This document shows, one piece after another, positions 1 to 8,546 of a DNA stretch of 64,000 bases. Within the stretch, counting starts at the first letter, position 1. Each line of letters opens with the position of its first letter. Below the pieces are notes generated by a model. That model had not been told where the DNA came from and searched no databases. It saw only the letters and a program-made list of their open reading frames with translations. The stretch spans positions 124,001-188,000 of the forward strand of contig JAPMXV010000038.1 of assembly GCA_026936335.1 (NCBI GenBank), given 5' to 3'. The stretch comes from Mantamonas sphyraenae. Its lineage: Eukaryota > CRuMs > Mantamonadidae. The translations under genes were made by a program, and so were the position numbers.

Positions 1-2998
1 CCGTGCTTGATCCTCCCCCCGCTGGCATTTACAATGTTCTCGTCAAGGACGACAACAAGAAACTCACTCCGGCAGAGACCTATGCAAAGGTCGCTTCGGG
101 TCCCACCAACGCCTTCAAGGTATACTCCCCGGATGGAATTTACCAAGACTTGCCACGGTGGAAGCTGGGTGTGGACTGGAAGGTGCGCCTGCCAGAATTG
201 CCTCTGGTGCCCCTGGACGTTTCATTGTATCCCACCTCCGTCCCTCCGACAGGCTATTCGGAGGAAGCTGGACGTCTCATCGGCTACGTGGAGTGTACGA
301 CGCCGTACAAGTACATGGGCAACGAACGCGTGCGTTTCTCCACGCACATGTTGCTGCGCAACACCGTGGTCAGCCGGTCGAGTCGTACCCCCATGTGTGT
401 GGGCCTGGGTGTGGGTGGGTACCCTCCCGTGGCCACAATGACCATTGAATGGAAGGCCGGTCCGCCACGCTATGTGCTGATCGACTGTCCCGGCAACTTG
501 GTGGCCGCCGCAAAGACCCCCCTGGACTGCACTCTCAAAATGTCGGATGTGTCCAATCTGCCCGCCGATGTGTCGCTGTGGGATCGCTCCCGCCCCCCCG
601 TGGACTTTGTGCTCAACCTGACGGCGTTGGATGGCGACCTGGACCAAAACCGTCGCAAGGTTCTGTCCACCTCACGTGCACATTGGAATGGGACCAGTGA
701 GATGGTTTCCATGAACCAGGTGGTGTTGGACAAGCCCAGTGTGGGGCGTCGTGTGCTGGACGTGTACTTTGTCAACGAAAGCGCACGCTGGGATCCGTTT
801 CTCGAGTTCAACGACCTCACGGTGGCCGCATACCCATTGATTGTGGTGGTGCCTGGGCCTCCCGTGCGCATGCGTGTGACCCAAGCGTATTGGAGTCACG
901 TGACGGTGGCCACTGGCATCCCTGTGGCACCGTTGGATTGCTCGATTCTGCGGACAATCCCACGTGTGGAGCAGCCATGCCTGTGCTCACTGCAGACCTG
1001 GAGGGCACTTCCATCACCCAGGCGATGGACATCCAACCAGACCCGAATCCAAAGACGGGGGCAGTGTGTGCGTTGCAAACGAGCGGCAAGGGTACGGTGC
1101 AGCTGCAGTTTGGCACCACCTATCAGGTGCGTTTGGTGGACAACAGTGCGTTGAAGCTGCCTGTGGTGACAGTGCCCATGACCATGGCTTCGTGTGCCAC
1201 TGTCCACGGCGACGGATGGGTGCCGTGGGCCAGTGCCCCCGACGGATGTGCCTGTGCCCCGGGATCCAGATTGGACAACGACGGACGCTGTCGCACGTGT
1301 GTGCGTGGCACGTACCAACCCAGTGCCACGCTGGAAACAGAGTGTCGTCCCTGTCCCTATGGCACCACCAAGGATGCCGGTGCACGCAGTCTCGACGAGT
1401 GTCTGTGTGGCGTCAACGAGTACCTGTCCCAGGAGGTGGCCTCCAATGGCCAACACAAGTGTGTGCCCTGTCCCTCGCAGTTTGTGTGCGACGGTCGCCA
1501 CGCCGTGGTGGCCAAGGGCTTCTATCCCGACGCACGCAATGCCACCAATGCCTACCCGTGTCCAGTCACACACGCGTGTCAGGGCATGGGCAAGTGTGCA
1601 CAGGGCTACCAAGGTGTGTTGTGCTCCCAGTGTGCCTCGGACTATGGCCGTTCGGGCTCCCAGTGTCTGCATTGCGACTCGTTGGCCGTGGACATTTCCC
1701 TGTTGGTGCTGGGTGGTCTCGTGGCCATGGCAGTGATTGTGTGGTTCATTGTCCACTACCTTCGCCCGTCCAAGGTGTTGTACAACGTGGGCATGCGTGT
1801 GGAACGCAGTGTGTGGAACACCCCGCCCACCCTCGTGGTCAAGATCCTCCTCAATCACGTCCAGGCCATTTCTGTGTTCAGTTCCATCACCGTCAACTGG
1901 ACCCAGGCCTCCCACCAGCTCTTCACCGTCAGTGACACGGCCAACTTTGCCCTGGATGCGGCGCCCCTCAACTGCGTGGCCAGCAATCCCACCCTGGACC
2001 AACGCTTCTTTGCGTACGCCCTCATGCCCCTGGCCACTGTGTTGCTGGCCCTGCTGGTGCGCAGTGTGCAGATCTGGGCGGAGGAAGGGCGTGTGAATTG
2101 GCGAGAGGCTTGGGCGATGATGCAGCATCGGGTCATGCCCATGGCACGCATCATGGTCTTTCTCGTCCATCTGCTGGTGTTGCGCATGAGCACACAGCTG
2201 CTCAGCGGGTGCACGCAGTTTGGCAATGACTTTGTGTTGCGTGCAGACACGCGCATCCATTGTTTGGAAGGTGGCTTTGTGTGGACCCAACTCGGCGTGG
2301 GATTGGTTGCCCTGCTCGAGTGCATCCTGCTGCCCCTGTACATTCTCTACCAACTGTGGCAACACCACAACCAGGGTCGTTTGGGTTCCCCCGAGGTCTG
2401 GGATGGCTACCACTTCTTCTACGACTCCTACCGTCCAGCCAGCTTCCTCTACGACTTTGTCATCCTGGCACGCAAGAGTGCCCTCGTGGCCGTGGCCATT
2501 CTGTTTGTCAAGAGTCCCATGGTGCAGCTGTACATGGGCAGCACCATCATGCTGGTGGCCTTGGTTGTCCAACAGTGGCTGTCTCCGTACAAGTACTTTG
2601 TGCTCACCGTCCTGGAGAACCTCAGCCTCATGGTGGGATTGGCCACCCTGCAGACCGGCATGCTTGTGGTCCATCCGGTCAACAGCACCGCAGACTCGGC
2701 TGCTCGCGAAATCAGTGGCTGGGTCGTCGTCGGACTCAATGTCCTCTTTATCGTCGCCGGCGTGGGCATGATCCTCACCATGGTGTGGCGACGTGCACGC
2801 AGCATCATCAGCCGCAGTATTGCCAAGAGTGAACTGCGAGAGTTGGATTCCATGCTGACCACACGCATGCTCGACGACCAGGACGCCACCGTCCTCGCAG
2901 GTGATTCCGTCGAAGGCAGCCTCGACATGTTTGCCACCGGCAAGCGCCAATCACACCGTTATGGAGGGGTCGGAACGAGGGAGGGGGAGAGTGGGTGA
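1..2998 (+). CDS. Multi-pass membrane protein with cysteine-rich GCC2/GCC3-type ectodomain (5' partial, one frameshift)
   Basis: The reading frame is open at the left edge, so the N-terminus is missing; about 1000 residues are visible. The first ~315 residues look like repeated extracellular beta-domains, with the motif (V/T/A)PLD(V/C)(S/T)(L/I) seen three times. Positions ~1245-1680 encode a cysteine-rich block with regular CxxC spacing (e.g. CRPCPYGTTKDAG), like the ephrin-receptor/GCC2-GCC3 modules of protist surface proteins. About eight hydrophobic segments follow (first LVLGGLVAMAVIVWFIVHYL near 1700, last near 2730-2790), then a short polar cytoplasmic tail. The frame changes between ~935 and ~950: the first frame reads APLDCSI and the second resumes at DSADNPTCGAAM, as if one base were missing. 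A role as surface receptor or sensor is inferred from architecture only. Confidence 0.75.
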
Positions 2999-3059
2999 CA
3001 GGAATGAGGAATGGATCAATGTGCTCCACCTGGCACAGTGAAAATCCGCAGCAACAACC

Positions 3060-4040
3060 ATGTCTTCCTTTGCCAACCATGTGCAGGCATTGGAACCGTG
3101 TTTCATGGCATTTGCCCTGCGGGATGGATCCAAGGCGTGTTGTGCTGTTCGTCACCAACGTGACCAGCTCTTGCTACAAGCCACCAGTGGCGTGGAGCAG
3201 CTGTGGGAGTTGCGACTTGGGGAAGCGCTGCTGCAGGAACAGGTACCGTTGTGTGTGGCACATGAGAGAGTGTGTGTGTGTGTGTGTGCGTGTGTGTTTA
3301 TTGTGAATGTGTGGCACTCACACATGGCATGGTTCCCACAGAGGAGTGCTCTGTTTGGCAAATCAGCCACCTGGGCAACCTACTTTGCCAGCCTGCAGAA
3401 CGCCTGTGCCGGACCCAACGCAGAATTCAGTGTACAGATGAACACAAGAATGGTGTCCACTACGGGAGCAGATGGCGACGACATTCAGGATCATAGCTCG
3501 TCGCAGCAGCAGCAGGTGGGTAGCAAGAGGAAACGAGACGACACCTCTTCCTCCTCCTCTTCCAGCAGCACTGTGCAGGTGTGCACCGTCACCGCCACAA
3601 ACTCGCATGAGGGGGTGCCTTTTTCATTTGACCTGTGCCCGGTCACCGATGACACGGAGTATGTGCAGGAACAGGTGGCAGAGCTGTTGTGCATCATGGC
3701 CCAGCGTTGTCAGGAACAGGCTCGCCTGGACCACGCCAACCGCTTGCAGCAACAGCAACTCAAAATCCAAGAGCTGCAAGAACAGGTGCGTGACCTCACT
3801 ACAGCTGCAGCCAAGGCAGAAGCAGCAGCAGCATCAGCAGCATCCTCCTCCTCCTCCTCCTCTTCTTCGTGGTCGGGCTCAGCACTGCTTGACTCAGTGG
3901 ATGGAGATCACGCTGGCGAGGCCACCCGAAGTGCCGCCGTCACATCCAAAGGACAAACCACGGTGGCCAAAGGCATGGATGTGGTCAACCCAGCGTTCAA
4001 GAGGCGACACAAGCATGCACGGGGAGCCAAGTTTGGATGA
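3060..4040 (+). CDS. PAXX: PAXX-like non-homologous end-joining factor
   Basis: Two exons, 3060-3242 and 3342-4040, give about 293 residues. The 99-nt intron (gtaccg...cccacag) keeps frame. The N-terminal part matches the PAXX head: a strand followed by VEQLWELRLGEALLQEQ (compare the AELW motif), and later PFSFDLCPVTDDTEYVQEQV before a coiled coil (residues ~195-240). The extreme C-terminus reads VVNPAFKRRHKHARGAKFG. This fits the vertebrate PAXX pattern NPxFKxxxxAxGxxF, which binds the Ku70/80 heterodimer. Poly-Ser and poly-Gln runs separate the parts, and KRKR (~residue 120) could be a nuclear signal. The known family role is to stabilise Ku and promote end joining in the nucleus. Identification rests on the paired head and tail signatures; overall similarity is low. 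Confidence 0.72.
   Translation: MSSFANHVQALEPCFMAFALRDGSKACCAVRHQRDQLLLQATSGVEQLWELRLGEALLQEQVPLCVAHERVCVCVCACVFIVNVWHSHMAWFPQRSALFGKSATWATYFASLQNACAGPNAEFSVQMNTRMVSTTGADGDDIQDHSSSQQQQVGSKRKRDDTSSSSSSSSTVQVCTVTATNSHEGVPFSFDLCPVTDDTEYVQEQVAELLCIMAQRCQEQARLDHANRLQQQQLKIQELQEQVRDLTTAAAKAEAAAASAASSSSSSSSSWSGSALLDSVDGDHAGEATRSAAVTSKGQTTVAKGMDVVNPAFKRRHKHARGAKFG
3270..3297 (+). repeat. (GT)n microsatellite inside the PAXX intron
   Basis: A TG run with a single C interruption fills the first half of the 3243-3341 intron. The segment before the acceptor has only a short CA-rich stretch (cactcacacatg). It is one of the recurrent TG/CA tracts in this window's introns. Confidence 0.9.
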
Positions 4041-4088
4041 ACAAAATCAATCATTTTCGTTCTGTTCCACCGCACCTGCTGCCGCCCG

Positions 4089-6514
4089 TCAAATGGACCA
4101 TGGCTTGCTGAGACGAAGGGCACAGAGAACCAATCCGACCATGGAATAGGTCTGCGGTGTGTTGCCCCAGTGTTCCAGACTCTCGGGATCCAAGTCTTCG
4201 GAGAAGAGTCCGACGTGGTTGGCACACCCGAGGATGGTTTCAAAGAGCTCACGTGCCTCATCGACACGGCCCACGCCATGCAGGGCTTGAACAAACCAAA
4301 AGGTACACACGGTGAAGCCATTGTGCTGGAATCCAAAGTCGTCCTGGATGGCGTAGCGTTTGATCTGGTGGCCCACCTTGAGTTGCTTCTCAATCTCGTT
4401 GACCGTGGCTACAAAGCGCTCGTCCATGGCTTCCACAAAGCCCATCTCGGGCAGAAGGAGGAGGACGGCGTCCACGTCGGCACCACCAAACGACTCCACA
4501 AAGGTGTTGAGCTCCTCGTTCCATGCCTCGCGCACAATCAAGGCGTGCATCTCGGTGGCTCGATCCGACCAGAACTCGGCACGCTGGGGCTTGTCCAGTT
4601 TGGCAGCAATGGTGGCCAGGCGATCGCAGGCAGCCCAACACATGACGGCACTAAAGGTGTGCACACTCTCCAGCTCACGCAACTCCCAAATGCCCGCATC
4701 GGGCTTATCGTAGCACGCGTATGCCGCCTCACCCAGGTTCTCCAGCTTGTCAAACAGCTGCTGGGCCCCTTTGTAGTGGAAGCGTTCGTCAAAGAAGATC
4801 TGCGTGGCAGAGAGCACCACGGCACCGTACACGTCGTTCTGCACCTGCGAGTATGCTGCGTTGCCCACACGCACGGGTCCCATGCCACGGTACCCTGCCA
4901 ATGTCTCCACAAGCACCTCTTCAATCTCCGTCTCCAGCGAGATGCCGTACAGCGGCTGCAGTTGGATCTCCCCGCCTTCGTTCGTCGCGGCGTTGGAGAT
5001 GATGTTTGTGATGAACGTCATAAACTTCTGCATCGTGTACGTGTCTCCCAGTCTGTTGAGTGCGTTGATCTGTGTGTGTGTGTGTGTGTGTGTGTGCGCA
5101 AGTCAGCATGAAACACTCGCCCAGGTTCCAATCCCCTTCCCTTTGCCCCTTCCCTCCACCAACACACACACACACACACAAAACCCACCGAAAAGAAGCT
5201 GTCACGCAGCCAACAGAAGCGGTAATCCCAGTTTCGTCCGGAATCCGGATACTCTGGGATGGAGGTGGTGAGAGCGGCGACGAGTGCGCCGGTGTCTTCG
5301 ACGCTGCAGAGCTTGAGGGTGATTGCAGAGCGGATGACAGCACTCTGCCATTCAAAGGGCACGGCCAGGTTGCGCACATAGTCACCCCAAAAGTCGGTTG
5401 TGTTGTCCAGAAACTCACGTGCGACGTCGTGGATGCTGCGTGTGACACTCTCGTCGGGACCCAGGAGCATGACGATCTTGTCTTCCAGGACAAAGGGCAC
5501 CTCACCCCAAAGGTAGGCCATGGGCACGTCTGTGGTCAAACGCACACTGCTGCTGCCCACGTAGTAACGCATGTGGTTGCTGCCTGCCTTGGTGCGTGCT
5601 GCGTGGCGTCCATAACTGGCGGCAGGACGACAACGCACGGCAATGCGTGGCATGCCCTCCAACGGTTCTACAATGCGCACAATGGAGTACGGGTGGAACA
5701 CTCGTCCAAACTGCTTGAACCGCGGGCAAAAGTCGGTGATCAACACCCCGGCTCCGCTCTTGTCGTACAGACGTGTGCTCAACACAGCCGTGTTGGTCAC
5801 ATACTCCTGCTCACTGTACGCAAAGTCGTCCAGTTTGATGTCCCAGAAGCCAATGCGACCCTCGTCTTGGTCACCCTCTTCCTCCTCGTCGTTGTTCTCC
5901 CCTTCCCCTTCGGCGGCGCCCTCTTTGGAGGCCGCCGTCTTGTTGTGCGTCTTGTTCAGCGTCTGGTACTTGTCCACAGTCCACATCTGTCCACGCACGC
6001 CTGGTTTGGCACTGTTGCTTCCACTGCTGCTGCCCGTGGACTTTTGTTCCACCTCTGCCGTCTCGTGCGCCGGTGTCAAAGGTGCGGGTTTGGTCAGCAC
6101 CGACGAGCTGCTTCGCTGCGTCTCTGCCGCCTCGCTGTCCTCCTCTGCAGGCGTCGGACTCAACAGGTCGCAGAAGATGGGATCCCCATCAAATTGCGGA
6201 TAGCATGACTGCACGAGTGAGTGTGTGAGAGTGTGTGAGAGTGTGTGTGTGAACGTGAGGGTCAGTTTGCATGGCATGCTTGCAACCTTCCCACCCGCGG
6301 GGTTTTCTTCCTCCTCCCCTTCCTTGCACACCCACCCCTTGCACACCCTTCCACCGTGTTTGGGTGACATGTGTGTACTTACCCACACAATTCGTCCTTG
6401 CTTGTTCACCAGTGCTGCAGCTGTACCGTTGCCAATGACGGCGACGTCTACGCTCTGTGTGTCGGGTGGCCATTGTGGCCGGCGTGTGAGTCGTCCTCCA
6501 CCCATCTCATCCAT
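4089..6514 (-). CDS. Glycoside hydrolase family 15 enzyme (glucoamylase/trehalase-like)
   Basis: Three phase-0 exons (6514-6383, 6208-5189, 5069-4089) encode about 710 residues. Splicing restores RIVW/SCYPQFDGDPIF, the usual GH15 N-terminal signature (W-C-P-x-F-D). The end of exon 2 gives DYRFCWLRDSFFS and exon 3 gives the (alpha/alpha)6 barrel. GIWELRELESVHTFS holds the expected general-acid glutamate, and GLFSEDLDPESLEHWGNTPQTYS holds the expected general base. A Ser/Glu/Asp-rich insert of about 100 residues (near 5860-6170) interrupts the N-terminal beta-domain. There is no signal peptide, so a cytosolic role in trehalose or alpha-glucan turnover is likely; the substrate cannot be read from the sequence. 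It is convergent with PAXX and head-to-head with the aminopeptidase at 6653. Confidence 0.85.
5071..5181. repeat. Complementary (TG)13 and (AC)10 tracts in one intron
   Basis: The plus strand carries TG at 5071-5096 and AC at 5162-5181. Both lie inside the 119-nt intron 5070-5188 of the minus-strand GH15 gene. In the sense RNA the UG tract starts just after the donor and the CA tract ends at the acceptor, so about 20 base pairs can form around a ~65-nt loop. Confidence 0.9.
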
Positions 6515-6652
6515 CTCCCTCCCTCCTTCCTTTCCTTCCCTCCATCCCTCCTTTTGCCCATTCCCTCTCCTACCATTGCCAAATCAGGTGGAACAGCACC
6601 CGCCCCCGCCCTCCCCACTTGCACACCCATCCCAAACACACACTCACTCACC

Positions 6653-8452
6653 ATGTCCATTTCCAAGATGAGTTGGCCCTTGTCCAACATCAAAGGACGC
6701 AGTGGGAACGTGGGCGTGGTTGTGCAACGTCTGCTGCCAGCCAAGGGCTCTGCAAAGGAGCCGGAATTGTCGCCGCTGAGCTCGCTGCTGCAACTGGACG
6801 CCCAGGCGTTGGCAGCACACAGTCAGCTGAATGAAAACAAGGCAGGCACCCTGGCCATGTTCCATGGTGTGCCATGCGATGGCTCGTTGACCGGTGGCAA
6901 GGAGGAGCGAGTCTCTGTGTGTGTGATCAACGTGCCGGCGGAGGGTAGCACCCTCTGGGGCGACGAGGTTGCAACCGTGGAGAGTGCAGCTGCAGAAACA
7001 CAGGAAGAAACGGATCAGCGTGTTCGCAAGTCGTACGCAGCAGACATGCTGGTGCGTGGCTATGCGGCACAGGCAGCACAGGCACTCAACGAAGCGGCGG
7101 TGCGGGAGATTGTGGCGGACGGGAGTGTGTTTCCCAAAGCGGTGGCAGAGGGCCAACATCTGGGACTCTACAATTACAAGAACGAGCTGAAGAAAGGGTT
7201 GGCATCGTCCAAGGGGGTGGAGTGGCCGCACATGGATGTGGGTGTGTGGTTGGACAGTGGGGTGGAGGAGAAACACATTGTGGGGGCTGGCAAGCCCGTG
7301 GACGTGGTGAACAATGCTCACCTGCAGGGATGGGCACAGAACTATGCACGCCATCTGATGGAACTGCCCAGCAACAACCTGACACCCAAGCTGTTTGCCA
7401 AGACGTGTGAGCAGTTTGTGGGGGAGTTGGTGAGTGCGTTGAACCCAGGTGCACAGTTGCAGGTGGAGGCCCATCCGCACGAGTGGATTGTGCAACAGAA
7501 CATGGGTGCGTTTTTGGGTGTGGCCATGGGTGGCATCACTGTCGATGACCATCTCCCGTACCTGGTGGAGGCTACCTACACCGGACGACCAGACACAGAC
7601 GCCCTGGATCTGGCCCTGGTTGGCAAGGGTGTCACCTTTGACACGGGTGGATACAGCATCAAACCCAGTGCCAACATGGGCCTCATGAAGGGTGACATGG
7701 GTGGCGCTGCTGTCTGCACGGCCACATTCGGTGCCATCGCTGCTGCGGGTCTGCCTTTGAATGTCAAACTGCTTGTGCCTCTCACAGAGAATCTGGTGTC
7801 TGCCACAGCCACCAAGCCCGGCGATGTCATTGTCGCTCGCAATGGCAAGAGCATCGAGGTGGACAACACAGACGCAGAGGGCAGGCTCATCCTTGCCGAT
7901 GCCCTCGATTATGCCCTCGACTTTAGTCCAAACACCATTGTGGACGTGGCCACCCTCACCGGTGCCATGGAGGTGGCTCTGGGCAGCGCCGTCACAGGCG
8001 TGTTTTGCAGCGATGATACCATGTGGTCTCAACTCCACCATGCCGGCCTGGTTGCAGGCGACGAGTTCTGGCGTATGCCCCTGCGTGAAGAGTACACCCA
8101 GATGATGCGCGTCAGCGACGTGGCGGACCTGCGCAACGCAGGCGCTCGCGGCGCAGGTGCCTGCACGGCCGCAGCCTTCTTGCAGGAGTTTGTCAACATC
8201 AACCTCGACGGAGGTATGTACAATGCACGCGCGCTGGTGGAAAACAATGGCAACAGCGACACCACCAGCAGCCAGGCGGAAATGGACGGCGGCGACCGGG
8301 CCGTCAAACGCTGGGCGCACTTGGACATTGCCGGAGTCATGACGTCCACAGGCAAGCCTGCACACCTCGTCAAGGGCATGAGCGGACGTCCCACGCGTTC
8401 CCTGTACTCGTTCGCTCACATCATGGCCGACGCCATCGAGAAAGAAATGTAG
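6653..8452 (+). CDS. LAP3: Leucyl aminopeptidase, M17 family
   Basis: A single open frame of about 599 residues, starting at the ATG in ccATGtcc (MSISKMSW). The N-terminal third is the divergent macro-like domain. The C-terminal catalytic domain carries both M17 signatures: GKGVTFDTGGYSIKPSANM followed by KGDMGGA (metal and catalytic Lys/Asp ligands), and NTDAEGRLILADAL (Asp, Glu and Arg of the active site). The enzyme cleaves N-terminal hydrophobic residues from peptides in the cytosol using two divalent metals, usually as a hexamer. No targeting peptide is evident. The start codon lies 138 bp from the GH15 start on the other strand, and its 3' end converges on the Hsp70 gene. Confidence 0.93.
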   Translation: MSISKMSWPLSNIKGRSGNVGVVVQRLLPAKGSAKEPELSPLSSLLQLDAQALAAHSQLNENKAGTLAMFHGVPCDGSLTGGKEERVSVCVINVPAEGSTLWGDEVATVESAAAETQEETDQRVRKSYAADMLVRGYAAQAAQALNEAAVREIVADGSVFPKAVAEGQHLGLYNYKNELKKGLASSKGVEWPHMDVGVWLDSGVEEKHIVGAGKPVDVVNNAHLQGWAQNYARHLMELPSNNLTPKLFAKTCEQFVGELVSALNPGAQLQVEAHPHEWIVQQNMGAFLGVAMGGITVDDHLPYLVEATYTGRPDTDALDLALVGKGVTFDTGGYSIKPSANMGLMKGDMGGAAVCTATFGAIAAAGLPLNVKLLVPLTENLVSATATKPGDVIVARNGKSIEVDNTDAEGRLILADALDYALDFSPNTIVDVATLTGAMEVALGSAVTGVFCSDDTMWSQLHHAGLVAGDEFWRMPLREEYTQMMRVSDVADLRNAGARGAGACTAAAFLQEFVNINLDGGMYNARALVENNGNSDTTSSQAEMDGGDRAVKRWAHLDIAGVMTSTGKPAHLVKGMSGRPTRSLYSFAHIMADAIEKEM

Positions 8453-8472
8453 TCGAGCAATGAACACTTCTT

Positions 8473-8534
8473 TTTTGATTCAAACCAAAATACACCATGG
8501 ACAACGCGAGCATCAATTTACATATGAATCAAAA
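8473..8534. repeat. 10-bp perfect inverted repeat between convergent 3' ends
   Basis: TTTTGATTCA at 8473-8482 and its exact reverse complement TGAATCAAAA at 8525-8534 are separated by 42 nt. They lie between the aminopeptidase stop (8452) and the Hsp70 stop (8547). This could be a 3'-end processing or terminator structure serving both strands, or chance in an AT-rich spacer. Confidence 0.6.
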
Positions 8535-8546
8535 TTCCAGGCATCA

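Noticed and set aside
896..2950. 684-codon open frame on the minus strand opposite the membrane protein
   Set aside because: His/Gln/Val-rich shadow of a GC-biased coding strand; no family motifs, and the plus strand is clearly coding.
3006..3059. Upstream in-frame or near-frame ATGs (3006, 3011) as PAXX start
   Set aside because: They are out of frame with the conserved head, or give short dead-end peptides; the 3060 ATG opens the conserved frame.
6644..8467. 607-codon minus-strand frame opposite leucine aminopeptidase
   Set aside because: Covers the whole aminopeptidase gene in antisense; composition and lack of motifs mark it as a codon-bias shadow.
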